Source: Streptomyces sp. Ru73
Lineage (GTDB): Bacteria; Actinomycetota; Actinomycetes; Streptomycetales; Streptomycetaceae
NCBI RefSeq assembly: GCF_002920575.1
Contig: NZ_PQSQ01000010.1
Location: 1-64,000, forward strand
Length of the DNA stretch: 64,000 nucleotides
Direction: 5' to 3'
Each line of letters starts with the position of its first letter. The first letter of the stretch is position 1. Made by a program: the position numbers and the translations under genes. The notes under the pieces were generated by a model. The model was not told where the DNA came from, searched no databases, and was given only the letters and a program-made list of their open reading frames with translations. Below are positions 1-8,707 of this stretch, piece by piece.

Positions 1-2324
1 TGCGCAAGGCCGTCGAGGAGCACTGGGGCCCGGCGCCCGGCGAGATGTTCCTCGACCGCAGCCGTGTGGGCCACGGCGGCGATCCCGAGGGCGACATCGT
101 GCTGGCCGCCCTGCGCCGCGGCAACCTGCTCATCCTCATCCAGCCGCCGCGCGGCTTCGGCGAGAACCCGATCGCGATCTACCACGACCCCGATCTGCCG
201 CCCTCGCACCACTACCTGGCGGCCTACCGCTGGATCGCGGCGGCCCGCGAGGACGGCGGCTTCGGCGCCGACGCCATGATCCACCTGGGCAAGCACGGCA
301 ACCTGGAGTGGCTGCCCGGCAAGAACGCCGGCCTCTCCGCCGCCTGCGGCCCCGACGCGGCCCTCGGCGACCTGCCGCTCATCTACCCGTTCCTGGTCAA
401 CGACCCGGGCGAGGGCACCCAGGCCAAGCGCCGCGTGCACGCCACCCTCGTGGACCATCTCGTGCCGCCGATGGCACGCGCCGACTCCTACGGCGACATC
501 GCGCGCCTGGAGCAGCTGCTCGACGAGTACGCGCAGATCTCCTCCATGGACCCGGCGAAGCTGCCCGCCATCCGCGCACAGATCTGGACCCTCATCCAGG
601 CCGCCCGGCTCGACCACGACCTGGGCCTGGAGGACCGTCCGGACGACGACGGCTTCGACGACTTCCTGCTGCACGTCGACGGCTGGCTGTGCGAGGTGAA
701 GGACGCGCAGATCCGCGACGGCCTGCACGTGCTCGGCGGCGCGCCCACCGGCGCGCCCCGCGTCGACCTGGTCCTCGCCATCCTTCGCGCCCGGCAGATC
801 TGGGGCGGTACCTCGGCGCTGCCCGGCCTGCGCGAGGCGCTGGGCCTGGACGAGTCGGCGGCGACGCGTACGACCGCCGACGCGGCCGAGGAACAGGCCC
901 GTGCGCTGGTCCAGGCGATGGAGGACGCGGACTGGGACCCGGCCGCCGTGGCGTCCGTCGCCGCTGACCACGGTCAGCAGGTCGCCGACATCCTCGACTT
1001 CGCGGCCCGCGAGGTCGTTCCGCGCCTGGCCGGCACCACGGCCGAGCTGGACCACGTCGTCCACGCCCTGAAGGGCGGCTTCGTGCCGGCGGGCCCGTCC
1101 GGCTCGCCGCTGCGCGGCCTCGTCAACGTCCTGCCGACCGGCCGCAACTTCTACTCCGTCGACCCCAAGGCCGTGCCCTCGCGGCTCGCCTGGGAGACCG
1201 GCCAGGCCCTCGCCGACTCGCTCCTGGAGCGGTACAAGACGGACAACGGCGACTGGCCCACCTCCGTCGGGCTGTCCCTCTGGGGCACGAGCGCGATGCG
1301 CACCGCCGGTGACGACGTGGCCGAGGCCCTCGCGCTGCTCGGCGTCCGCCCCGTCTGGGACGACGCCTCCCGCCGCGTCACGGGTCTGGAGCCCGTGCCG
1401 CTGGACGAGCTGGGCCGCCCCCGCATCGACGTCACGCTGCGCATCTCCGGCTTCTTCCGGGACGCCTTCCCGCACACCATCGGGCTGCTGGACGACGCGG
1501 TGCGCCTGGTCGCGGGGCTCGACGAGCCGGCCGACCAGAACTTCGTACGGGCCCACGCGCAGGCCGACCTCGCCGAGCACGGCGATGAACGCCGCGCCAC
1601 CACCCGTATCTTCGGCTCCCGCCCGGGGACGTACGGCGCGGGCCTGCTGCAGCTGATCGACTCCCGTGACTGGCGCACCGACGCCGACCTCGCGGAGGTC
1701 TACACGGTGTGGGGCGGCTACGCGTACGGCCGCGGCCTCGACGGCCGGTCGGCCCGTGAGGAGATGGAGACGGCGTACAAGCGCATCGCCGTCGCCGCGA
1801 AGAACACCGACACCCGCGAGCACGACATCGCGGACTCCGACGACTACTTCCAGTACCACGGCGGCATGGTCGCCACCGTGCGCGCGCTGCGGGGCACCGC
1901 CCCGGAGGCGTACATCGGCGACTCCACCCGCCCGGAGACGGTCCGCACCCGCACCCTGGTGGAGGAGACCTCGCGCGTCTTCCGGGCGCGCGTGGTGAAC
2001 CCCAAGTGGATCGAGGCGATGCGCCGCCACGGCTACAAGGGTGCGTTCGAGCTGGCCGCGACGGTCGACTACCTCTTCGGGTACGACGCCACCACCGGCG
2101 TGGTCGCCGACTGGATGTACGACAAGCTCACCCAGGCGTACGTGCTGGACCCGGAGAACCGCGCGTTCCTCCAGGAGGCCAACCCCTGGGCGCTGCACGG
2201 CATCGCCGAGCGGCTGCTGGAGGCGGAGTCCCGCGGGATGTGGGCCGAGCCCGACCCGGCCGCGATCGAGGCGCTCCGGGAGGTCTTCCTGGAGACGGAG
2301 GGCGAACTGGAGGGCGAGGGCTGA
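1..2324 (+). CDS. cobN: Cobaltochelatase subunit CobN, 3' part
   Basis: The gene enters from the left edge; the first complete codon is at position 3 and 773 residues are visible. The family is usually about 1,200 residues, so roughly the N-terminal third is missing. CobN is the large subunit of the ATP-dependent chelatase that inserts cobalt into hydrogenobyrinic acid a,c-diamide in aerobic cobalamin synthesis. Two signatures shared with the magnesium chelatase H subunit are present: LLILIQPPRGFGENP near the left edge, and HLGKHGNLEWLPGK about 75 residues later. The reading frame is intact to a TGA at 2322. The MerR gene downstream converges on it, with a hairpin between. The partner genes cobS and cobT are not in the window. 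Confidence 0.95.
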   Translation, partial: RKAVEEHWGPAPGEMFLDRSRVGHGGDPEGDIVLAALRRGNLLILIQPPRGFGENPIAIYHDPDLPPSHHYLAAYRWIAAAREDGGFGADAMIHLGKHGNLEWLPGKNAGLSAACGPDAALGDLPLIYPFLVNDPGEGTQAKRRVHATLVDHLVPPMARADSYGDIARLEQLLDEYAQISSMDPAKLPAIRAQIWTLIQAARLDHDLGLEDRPDDDGFDDFLLHVDGWLCEVKDAQIRDGLHVLGGAPTGAPRVDLVLAILRARQIWGGTSALPGLREALGLDESAATRTTADAAEEQARALVQAMEDADWDPAAVASVAADHGQQVADILDFAAREVVPRLAGTTAELDHVVHALKGGFVPAGPSGSPLRGLVNVLPTGRNFYSVDPKAVPSRLAWETGQALADSLLERYKTDNGDWPTSVGLSLWGTSAMRTAGDDVAEALALLGVRPVWDDASRRVTGLEPVPLDELGRPRIDVTLRISGFFRDAFPHTIGLLDDAVRLVAGLDEPADQNFVRAHAQADLAEHGDERRATTRIFGSRPGTYGAGLLQLIDSRDWRTDADLAEVYTVWGGYAYGRGLDGRSAREEMETAYKRIAVAAKNTDTREHDIADSDDYFQYHGGMVATVRALRGTAPEAYIGDSTRPETVRTRTLVEETSRVFRARVVNPKWIEAMRRHGYKGAFELAATVDYLFGYDATTGVVADWMYDKLTQAYVLDPENRAFLQEANPWALHGIAERLLEAESRGMWAEPDPAAIEALREVFLETEGELEGEG

Positions 2325-2342
2325 CCGCCCCGGGCCGGGCCG

Positions 2343-2363
2343 CCGGGGGCTGAGCGCCCCCGG
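2343..2363. terminator. Hairpin between convergent cobN and merR
   Basis: An 8-bp perfect GC stem (CCGGGGGC with GCCCCCGG) has a 5-nt loop. It lies 19 nt after the cobN stop and 35 nt after the end of the converging MerR gene. It has no T tract, as is common in Streptomyces, and could serve both transcripts. Confidence 0.55.
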
Positions 2364-2397
2364 CCCCGGCCACCGAAGTCCGAAGACCGGGCCCCGG

Positions 2398-2802
2398 CTA
2401 CCGCGCCGGGGCCCGGTCCAGTCGTTCGCGCAGGGTGCCGGCGAACTCCTCGGCCCGCGCCAGCTGGGTCCGCAGGTCAGCCACCCGCTGCTGCGCCGCC
2501 TCCTCGAAGCCCCGCAGCCGCGCCAGCAGTTCGGCGTGCTCCTCGGCGGGCAGCGGATCGCCGGAGTCGAGCCGGTCGGTCGCCTCCAGCAGCGCGCGCA
2601 TCTCGTCCAGGGAGAAGCCCAGCGGCTTCATCCGGCGGATGACCATCAGCCGCGCCACGTCGGCCTCGGTGTAGAGGCGGAAGCCGCCCTGCGAGCGCGC
2701 CGACGGGATGACCAGTCCGGTCTCCTCGTAGTGCCGGATGGTGCGCAGCGACAGCTCCGTACGCGCGGCGACCTCGCCGATCTGCATGTGCTCGCTGCTC
2801 AC
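2398..2802 (-). CDS. MerR-family transcriptional regulator
   Basis: A 134-residue DNA-binding regulator. Residues 6-75 form the MerR winged helix-turn-helix (MQIGEVA..., TIRHYEETGLV, then GGFRLYTEADVARL and KPLGFSLDEM). The rest is a coiled-coil dimerisation helix rich in Glu, Ala and Arg. There is no cysteine cluster for metal binding and no C-terminal drug-binding domain, so the inducer cannot be guessed. The GTG start at 2802 is chosen because GGAGAG stands 8 nt upstream; an in-frame ATG five codons later is possible. The gene is divergent from the SulP transporter, and a MerR-like palindrome lies between them. This suggests control of both the transporter and itself, which is an inference from position. 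Confidence 0.9.
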   Translation of the reverse strand: MSSEHMQIGEVAARTELSLRTIRHYEETGLVIPSARSQGGFRLYTEADVARLMVIRRMKPLGFSLDEMRALLEATDRLDSGDPLPAEEHAELLARLRGFEEAAQQRVADLRTQLARAEEFAGTLRERLDRAPAR

Positions 2803-2852
2803 CTGGTCGCCTCTCCTGTCTGTCACCGATCTCACAAGGACTCGGCGCCGAT

Positions 2853-2876
2853 CTCTACCCTTACGTGAGGGTAGAG
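2853..2876. promoter_or_regulatory. 24-bp palindrome, probable MerR operator
   Basis: The arms CTCTACCC and GGGTAGAG flank TTACGTGA. Only one symmetric base pair in 24 fails to match. The shape, with ACGT at the centre and pyrimidine/purine arms, is that of known actinobacterial MerR-family operators. It sits between the divergent merR and SulP genes, 51 bp from the merR start codon. Confidence 0.65.
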
Positions 2877-2994
2877 TTGCTGGGTGTCCGGGGGACGTCC
2901 GCGCTGCCTCCGCTCCCATGATGCGGGAGCACGCCCCTGCTGCAGATCCGCGCACCTTACCGGGTGCGCCCGAACCCGACAGGCGCCTTCCTCC

Positions 2995-4494
2995 TTGTCC
3001 TCTTCCGTATTCTCCCCGGCCGCGCGGCTGCGCGGTGCCCGCCCGCCCTGGCTGACCCCGAAGGTCTTCCGTACCGAGGTGCTGGCCGGCCTGGTCGTCG
3101 GCCTCGCGCTGATCCCGGAGGCGATCTCCTTCTCGGTGATCGCCGGGGTCGATCCCAAGGTCGGCCTGTTCGCCGCCTGCACCATGGCCATGACCATCGC
3201 CTTCGTCGGCGGCCGGCCCGCGATGATCTCCGCCTCCACCGGCGCCGTGGCCCTGGTGGTCGCCCCGGTCACCCGCGAACACGGCCTGGGCCACCTGATC
3301 GCCACCGTCATCCTCGCGGGCGTCTTCCAGATCGCGCTGGGCGCGCTGGGCGTCGCCAAACTGATGCGCTTCGTGCCGCGCTCGGTGATGGTCGGCTTCG
3401 TCAACGCGCTGGGCATCCTGCTCTTCACCGCCCAGATCCCCAACCTGCGCGACGTGCCGTGGGCGGTCTACCCGCTGGTGGTGGCCGGTCTGCTGCTCAT
3501 GGTGTTCTTCCCCCGGCTCACCAGGGCGGTGCCCGCGCCGCTGGTCTCCATCGTGATCCTCACCGTGATCACCGTGGCCGCCGGCATCGCCGTCCCCACG
3601 GTCGGCGACAAGGGCAAGCTGCCGTCGTCGCTGCCCGTACCGGGCCTGCCGGACGTCCCCTTCACCCCCCACACCCTCACCGTCATCGCGCCCTACGCGC
3701 TGGCGATGGCGCTGGTCGGACTGATGGAGTCGCTGATGACGGCCAAACTGGTCGACGAGATCACCGACACCCGCTCGAACAAGACCCGTGAGTGCGTCGG
3801 CCAGGGCATCGCCAACATCGTCACCGGCTTCTTCGGCGGCATGGGCGGCTGCGCGATGATCGGCCAGACGATGATCAACGTCAAGAACGGCGCCCGCACC
3901 CGGCTCTCGACCTTCCTCGCGGGCTTCTTCCTCCTCATCCTGTGCATCGTGCTCGGCCCGGTCGTCTCCGAGATCCCGATGGCCGCGCTGGTCGCCGTGA
4001 TGGTCCTGGTATCCGTCGGCACCTTCGACTGGCACTCCATCAAGCCCGCCACGCTCAAGCGGCTGCCGGCCGGCGAGACCGCCGTCATGGTGATCACCGT
4101 CGCCGTCGTCGTGGCCACCGACAACCTCTCCATCGGCGTCGTCGTCGGCTCGGTCACCGCGATGATCATCTTCGCCCGCCGCGTTGCCCACCTCGTGCAG
4201 GTCACCGCCGTCACCGACCCCGACGGCACCGAGGTCGTGTACTCCGTCACCGGCGAGCTGTTCTTCGCCTCCTCCAACGAGCTGGTCGGCCGGTTCGACT
4301 ACGCCGGCGACCCCGACAAGGTCGTCATCGACCTGAGCGCCGCCCACGTCTGGGACGCGTCCTCCGTCGCCGCGCTCGACGCGGTGGAGAACAAGTACGC
4401 CCAGCGCGGCAAGACCGTCGAGATCACCGGTCTGAACGAGCCCAGCGCCCGCCTGCACGGCACGCTGAGCGGGGAGCTGGCCGACAGCCACTGA
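2995..4494 (+). CDS. SulP-family anion transporter with STAS domain
   Basis: An inner-membrane SLC26/SulP transporter. Transport of sulfate or bicarbonate is known for the family; the substrate here is unknown. The N-terminal signature runs through LAGLVVGLALIPEAISFSVI, followed by about ten further hydrophobic segments. A cytoplasmic STAS domain occupies roughly the last 90 residues (GELFFASSNELVG, then VVIDLSAAHVWDASSVAALD). The start is uncertain. The frame is open back to a GTG at 2884, but that stretch is Cys- and His-rich with poor third-position GC and abuts the operator, so TTG 2995 is preferred although it has no clear ribosome site. The gene is divergent from merR, which probably controls it. 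Unlike the second SulP gene at 29464, it carries no carbonic anhydrase domain. Confidence 0.88.
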   Translation: MSSSVFSPAARLRGARPPWLTPKVFRTEVLAGLVVGLALIPEAISFSVIAGVDPKVGLFAACTMAMTIAFVGGRPAMISASTGAVALVVAPVTREHGLGHLIATVILAGVFQIALGALGVAKLMRFVPRSVMVGFVNALGILLFTAQIPNLRDVPWAVYPLVVAGLLLMVFFPRLTRAVPAPLVSIVILTVITVAAGIAVPTVGDKGKLPSSLPVPGLPDVPFTPHTLTVIAPYALAMALVGLMESLMTAKLVDEITDTRSNKTRECVGQGIANIVTGFFGGMGGCAMIGQTMINVKNGARTRLSTFLAGFFLLILCIVLGPVVSEIPMAALVAVMVLVSVGTFDWHSIKPATLKRLPAGETAVMVITVAVVVATDNLSIGVVVGSVTAMIIFARRVAHLVQVTAVTDPDGTEVVYSVTGELFFASSNELVGRFDYAGDPDKVVIDLSAAHVWDASSVAALDAVENKYAQRGKTVEITGLNEPSARLHGTLSGELADSH

Positions 4495-4534
4495 CCTGCG
4501 GTCGGCAGCTGGCGAGCGGTGACCGGCGGCCACG

Positions 4535-4567
4535 GGCCCGCGGCCGTCGGCCGTCGTCCCGCGGGCC
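4535..4567. terminator. Hairpin between convergent SulP and MFS genes
   Basis: A 9-bp perfect stem (GGCCCGCGG with CCGCGGGCC) encloses a 15-nt loop. It lies in the 85-bp gap between the converging SulP and MFS genes and probably terminates both. Confidence 0.5.
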
Positions 4568-4579
4568 GGTGCGCGGCTC

Positions 4580-5860
4580 TCACGTACGGCGGGTGGCGGG
4601 CCGGCCGGTTCGGGGCCGGTTGAGGAGCACCAGCAGGGCACAGCACAGCACCGCCAGCACCGCGGCCGCGGCCAGCAGCCGCGGCACCGGGAAGGCGGCG
4701 GCGAGCGTGCTGATCAGCAGCGGCGCGAACATCCCGAGGTACGCGAGGCTCCAGAAGTACGACGTGAGGCGGGCCAGCGCGGTCGGCGCGGCGAGCGCGG
4801 CGGTGGTGGCCAGCCCGTACGTCAGGGCCAGCCCGTACCCGGCACCGAGCACGGCCCCGGCCACCAGCGCCAGCACCGGCTGCCCGTGCCCGGCGGCCGG
4901 CACGGCGAGCGCGAAGCCCCCGGCCATCACCAGCAGGCCCGCCGCCCCGGTACGCAGCCGGCCGCGCGCTGCCAGCCACCGGGCCAGCGGCTGCACCGCC
5001 ACCCCCGCACCGGGTACCACCGCGGTCGCCACCCCCGCGTACACCACCCGCCAGCCGGTCAGCCCGCCGTCCACCAGCCCCGGCAGGGTGGCGAAGCCCA
5101 CCATCGGCGCGGCGAAGACCCAGGGCGCCATGGGCAGGACGGCCCGCCAGAAGCCGGTGCCGCCGCGCCCGGAGGCCGCTCCGGAAGGGGCACGGCCGGC
5201 GGCCGGTCCTGCCCCGGCACACCGCTCCGGCCGGGTCTCCGGACTCCGTCGGGCGAACCGCCAGGCGAGCACCGCCAGCACCAGGTGCGGCAGGTACGCC
5301 AGGACCATCGGCCGCGGCGCCCACTGGGCGATCAGCGATGCGCACAGCCCGCCCGAAGCGAACCCGAGCGAGACGAAGACCCCGGCGCGCCGGGCGGCCA
5401 CCGTCTCCGCTCCCGGCGGCACGTACGGCGGCGAGGACAGCTCCTTCACCCACGCGCCGCCGGCCGCCAGCAGCGCCCCGGCACTGATACCGGTGAACAG
5501 CCGCCCGGGGGCCAGCCAGAACGCCGCACCGGCCCCCAGCATCAGCAGCAGCGTCGCGACGAGATTGAGGAGCAGCGCGCCGAGCGCCACCGGCCGCCGG
5601 CCGTACCGGTCGGCGAGCGGGGCCGCGACGAGCAGCCCGGGTATCAGCCCCACCGCGTATACCGCGAGCAGCGCGTTCACCGCGGCGTCGGAGAGCCCGG
5701 CGGTGCGATAGGCGCCGAGGAGCGCGGCGAACTGGTTGGCGCTCCAGCCGGAAGCGGTCATCATCAGCGCCGTCCGCCGGCCGTACGGGCGCGGGGCAGG
5801 CGGTGCGGGGGAGGGGCAGGTCGGGGTCGGGGTCGGAGACAGTCCGGCGGTATCGGTCAC
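4580..5860 (-). CDS. MFS transporter
   Basis: A major facilitator superfamily membrane protein of about 426 residues with twelve predicted hydrophobic segments. The loop between segments 2 and 3 has the MFS motif A form (APLADRYGRRPVALG). A Pro/Thr-rich cytoplasmic N-terminus precedes the first membrane helix. The substrate cannot be read from sequence; a drug or metabolite exporter is the usual guess. The GTG at 5860 is chosen because TACAAC stands 6 nt upstream, the pattern of other short-leader genes here. GTG 5887 or the ATG at 5764 are alternatives. It is divergent from a LysR regulator across about 100 bp holding a perfect 15-bp palindrome, so control by that regulator is likely. Confidence 0.85.
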   Translation of the reverse strand: MTDTAGLSPTPTPTCPSPAPPAPRPYGRRTALMMTASGWSANQFAALLGAYRTAGLSDAAVNALLAVYAVGLIPGLLVAAPLADRYGRRPVALGALLLNLVATLLLMLGAGAAFWLAPGRLFTGISAGALLAAGGAWVKELSSPPYVPPGAETVAARRAGVFVSLGFASGGLCASLIAQWAPRPMVLAYLPHLVLAVLAWRFARRSPETRPERCAGAGPAAGRAPSGAASGRGGTGFWRAVLPMAPWVFAAPMVGFATLPGLVDGGLTGWRVVYAGVATAVVPGAGVAVQPLARWLAARGRLRTGAAGLLVMAGGFALAVPAAGHGQPVLALVAGAVLGAGYGLALTYGLATTAALAAPTALARLTSYFWSLAYLGMFAPLLISTLAAAFPVPRLLAAAAVLAVLCCALLVLLNRPRTGRPATRRT

Positions 5861-5902
5861 CTCCCCGTTGTACGAGCCACCCCGCACGCCCCACCGCCCG
5901 CA

Positions 5903-5917
5903 TTCACGAATCGTGAA
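5903..5917. promoter_or_regulatory. 15-bp perfect palindrome, probable LysR box
   Basis: TTCACGA and TCGTGAA flank a single A. This fits the T-N11-A form of LysR-type operators. It lies in the gap between the divergent MFS transporter and LysR genes, 45 bp before the lysR start. Confidence 0.55.
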
Positions 5918-5961
5918 CGGACATACGCCCCGATAGCGGCCGCGTCGTACGCTGGACCACC

Positions 5962-6882
5962 ATGGACCTCCGGCTGCTCCCGTCGTTCCTGGCCGTCGTC
6001 GAGGAACGTCACTTCGGCCGGGCGGCGGCCCGTCTCTACCTCTCGCCGGCGGCCGTCACCCAGCACGTCCGCCGCCTGGAGAGCGAGCTCGGCACCCCGC
6101 TGCTGCACCGGAACCCGGTACGGCCCACCGCGGCGGGCGTACGCCTCGCCGAGCACGCCCGCACCCTGCTGGCCGCGGCCGACGCGGCGGTCGAGGACGT
6201 GCACGAGGCGGTCCGCAGGGAACGCGAGCGGACCACCCGCCCGCTGCGGATCGGCATCATGGGCCACGGCTCGGCGGAGATCACCCCCGCCGCGGTGAAC
6301 GCCTACCGCAGGGCGCGCCCCGAGGTCCCCGTCGAGGTGACCCAGCTGAACTTCACCGAGCACGTCACGGCGCTCGTGGAGGACCGGGTGGACCTGGCCT
6401 TCATCCGGCCGATGCCCGACGACGACCGGCTGGTCGGCGACGTCCTCCTCACCGAGCAGCGCATCGTGGTGGTCCCCGAGTCCGCCCGGCTCGCCGACGC
6501 GCGCACCGAGGGGGTACGCGTCGCCGACCTGGCCGACCTGCCGATCTTCCGGGTCCCCGACCACACGCCGGCGATCTTCAAGGACTACCTCTACTTCCGC
6601 AACGAGGCCGCCCGCCGCGGACGCAGCGTCGCCCTCTTCCCGCAGGAGGTCCTCACCGGCGTCCTCACCGGCCACGGCGCCGGCTCGGGCCTGCGCTCCT
6701 TCGCCCGCTACTACAACTGGCCCGGCGCCGTCTTCGTCCCCGTACTCGACGCGCCCCACGAATCCAGCTACCTGGCCGCCCGCGCCGACGACCGCAATCC
6801 CGAAGTAGCCCTCTTCCGCGCCCTGGCCACCACCCTCTCCCGCGAACTCGCCCCGCGCATCAACGAAATGCCGCTGCCCTGA
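5962..6882 (+). CDS. LysR-family transcriptional regulator
   Basis: A 306-residue LTTR. Residues 1-60 form the winged helix-turn-helix, with FLAVVEERHFGRAAARLYLS and AAVTQHVRRLESELGTPLL as hallmarks. Residues 90-295 form the periplasmic-binding-like effector domain, beginning RIGIMGHG. The ATG at 5962 follows TACGCT at 5948-5953 by 8 nt with no Shine-Dalgarno sequence, so the mRNA is probably leaderless. The effector is unknown. The divergent MFS gene with a palindrome in between is the classical arrangement of an LTTR and its target exporter. Confidence 0.93.
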   Translation: MDLRLLPSFLAVVEERHFGRAAARLYLSPAAVTQHVRRLESELGTPLLHRNPVRPTAAGVRLAEHARTLLAAADAAVEDVHEAVRRERERTTRPLRIGIMGHGSAEITPAAVNAYRRARPEVPVEVTQLNFTEHVTALVEDRVDLAFIRPMPDDDRLVGDVLLTEQRIVVVPESARLADARTEGVRVADLADLPIFRVPDHTPAIFKDYLYFRNEAARRGRSVALFPQEVLTGVLTGHGAGSGLRSFARYYNWPGAVFVPVLDAPHESSYLAARADDRNPEVALFRALATTLSRELAPRINEMPLP

Positions 6883-6954
6883 CCCCGGCGGCCGCCTCGG
6901 GAGCGGTGCGGTACCGGCCGGAACGGCCCTCAAGTGGCGTGCGAAACTGCCGAG

Positions 6955-7587
6955 ATGACCCCCAGGAGCAGGCCCGGCACCCGCCCGGCCGTTCGCGGAC
7001 TCACCGCTCTGCTCGCCGCCTGCGCCGCCGCGTCGACCCTGAGCGGCTGCGCGGACGAGCACTCCACCGGAGGCTCCCGCGCCGGAACCGGCACGGCGGG
7101 GCACGGTTTCGACGCCTTCCCGGCCGCCGAACGCGCACCGGCACCCGGCATCCAGGGCACGACAACGCGCGGCACACCGCTGGACGTCGGCGACTACAAG
7201 GGGAAGAAGGCCGTCGTCCTCAACATCTGGGGCTCCTGGTGCGGGCCGTGCGATGCCGAGGCGCCGGGCTTCGCCAAGGTCGCCGGGGAGAGCCGGAGCA
7301 AGGGGGTGCAGTTCGTCGGCATCAACACCCGTGACAGCGGCACCGCACAGGCCATCCGGTTCGAGGAGCAGCACAAGCTCCCGTTCCCCAGCCTCTTCGA
7401 CCCGTCGGGCAAGCTCATGCTGCGCATCCCCAAGGGCAGCATCAATCCGCAGTTCATCCCGTCGACCGTCGTCATCGACCGGCGGGGCCGGATTGCTGCC
7501 CGGGCAATGGGGCCGCTCGGCGAACAGCAACTGCGCGAAATGCTCAAGCCCGTGATCGCCGAAGGCCGCTCCGGAAACCGCGGCTGA
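6955..7587 (+). CDS. TlpA/ResA-like thiol-disulfide lipoprotein
   Basis: A 210-residue exported thioredoxin-fold protein. The signal peptide ends in the lipobox LSGC (Cys32), so it should be anchored to the outer face of the membrane. The redox motif is Cys96-Gly-Pro-Cys99, preceded by WGSW as in TlpA and ResA. The cis-proline region reads FIPSTVVIDRRGRIA. The likely role is reduction of extracytoplasmic disulfides, for example in cytochrome c maturation or redox repair; the partner is unknown. No ccd or res genes are adjacent. The ATG at 6955 is chosen over a GTG seven codons upstream because the signal peptide then has a normal charged start. Confidence 0.9.
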   Translation: MTPRSRPGTRPAVRGLTALLAACAAASTLSGCADEHSTGGSRAGTGTAGHGFDAFPAAERAPAPGIQGTTTRGTPLDVGDYKGKKAVVLNIWGSWCGPCDAEAPGFAKVAGESRSKGVQFVGINTRDSGTAQAIRFEEQHKLPFPSLFDPSGKLMLRIPKGSINPQFIPSTVVIDRRGRIAARAMGPLGEQQLREMLKPVIAEGRSGNRG

Positions 7588-7666
7588 GGCACTGTGACTC
7601 CCGTCACGGGGAGGACGCACCGCGCTGACTTCCTCCCGGCGTCTCCCGAAGCGCCGCACAAACAGT

Positions 7667-7702
7667 CAGGGGCCTGACCCGCTTTCGCGGATCAGGCCCC
7701 TG
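7667..7702 (-). terminator. Terminator of the tRNA-Pro gene
   Basis: An 11-bp perfect stem (CAGGGGCCTGA with TCAGGCCCCTG) stands just 3' of the tRNA. On the minus strand it is followed by a partly T-rich stretch, ACTGTTTGTG. It could also end transcription of the thioredoxin gene on the other strand. Confidence 0.7.
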
Positions 7703-7718
7703 GCCTGTGTTTCTTCAG

Positions 7719-7792
7719 TCGGGGTGGCGGGATTTGAACCCACGACCTCTTCGTCCCGAACGAAGCGCGCTGCCAAGCTGCGCTACACCCCG
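7719..7792 (-). tRNA. tRNA-Pro (anticodon CGG)
   Basis: A 74-nt cloverleaf on the minus strand. The acceptor stem CGGGGTG pairs with CACCCCG, with A as discriminator base. The anticodon stem CTTCG/CGAAG holds the loop TTCGGGA, giving anticodon CGG, which reads CCG. The T-arm contains GGTTCAAATCC. CCA is not encoded. A TAAAGT -10-like box (complement of 7807-7812) overlaps the stop codon of the upstream membrane-protein gene. Confidence 0.97.
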
Positions 7793-7804
7793 AAGCAACG
7801 AGCT

Positions 7805-8566
7805 CTACTTTAGCGGACCGATCCGCGAACGTGAAATCCGGTATCCGGGGCGCGGGGGAGCGGGCCTGAACTGGTCGATCGCGAGGAGGACCGCGGCGAG
7901 CACGAAGAGGGCCGCGAGGACGATCGCGGCGACGGTCAGGGCCGCCGGGTAGCCGTGGGTCGTCACGTCCACGAAGGGCCAGGGGGAGCGGTCCGCCGTG
8001 CCGGGAGTGATCAGCGCGCCGCGGACGACGGCGAACACGAGGTAGAGGAAGGGGTAGCCGAGCCACTGCCAGGTGTGGCGCAGGCGGTACTGGCGCGGCA
8101 GGGTCAGCAGGAGCCAGTCCAGTACGGCGCCGAGCGGGACGACGGTGTGCAGGAGCTGCCCGGCGGCCGTGCCGGCCGCGGAGGAGTTGCCGGGGCCGGG
8201 CGCGAGGTGGGTGTGGTGGAGCACGGCGGCGGCGAGCACGTAGAGCAGGAGTGCGCGGGTGATCCCGGGGGAGACGGGGCGGCGGCCGCTGCCGGCCCGG
8301 TACGCGGACCACAGCGTGCAGACCGCGAACGCGGCGCCGGCCTGGACCGAGAAGTCGCTGAACAGGCGGGCCGCGCCGGTGGAGCGGCCGGCTTCCAGGG
8401 CGATGCCGATGATGGCCGCGGCGGCGAGCAGGACGCGGAGGACGGCGACGAGCGGGCGGCGGACGTGCGGGGCGACCGCCGACGACGGGGTGAGTGCCGA
8501 GGCGCCGGCCGGGCCGGTCGCGTAGTGCGAGGAACGGGTGGGGTCGGACCGGGTCGGGTCGATCAT
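7805..8566 (-). CDS. Pr6Pr-family membrane protein
   Basis: A 253-residue integral membrane protein with about six hydrophobic segments after a cytoplasmic head rich in Asp, Thr, Arg and Ser. The segment order and the motif RLFSDFSVQ in the second segment match the actinobacterial Pr6Pr family, distantly related to FAR-17a/AIG1 proteins. In eukaryotic relatives a conserved Thr and His are used for lipid-ester hydrolysis; no function is established for the bacterial members. A His-rich turn, LHHTHLAPG, is visible. The gene stands alone, directly upstream of tRNA-Pro on the same strand, and its 3' end carries the tRNA promoter. Confidence 0.75.
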   Translation of the reverse strand: MIDPTRSDPTRSSHYATGPAGASALTPSSAVAPHVRRPLVAVLRVLLAAAAIIGIALEAGRSTGAARLFSDFSVQAGAAFAVCTLWSAYRAGSGRRPVSPGITRALLLYVLAAAVLHHTHLAPGPGNSSAAGTAAGQLLHTVVPLGAVLDWLLLTLPRQYRLRHTWQWLGYPFLYLVFAVVRGALITPGTADRSPWPFVDVTTHGYPAALTVAAIVLAALFVLAAVLLAIDQFRPAPPRPGYRISRSRIGPLK

Positions 8567-8707
8567 TTCTCCACGCTAGACAAATCGTGGGGCGATGGGG
8601 ACCGGTATGCACGGCCTTGTACCGAGGACGTCCCGGGGCCCGAGCCCGGGAGCGACCGGGGCCCGGGAGCCGGCGCGTGGGCGTGCGGCTCCCGGTGGCC
8701 CTGCCGC

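Noticed and set aside
2884..2994. N-terminal extension of the first SulP transporter
   Set aside because: Third-position GC is low, the peptide is Cys- and His-rich, and the GTG lies next to the putative operator; treated as untranslated.
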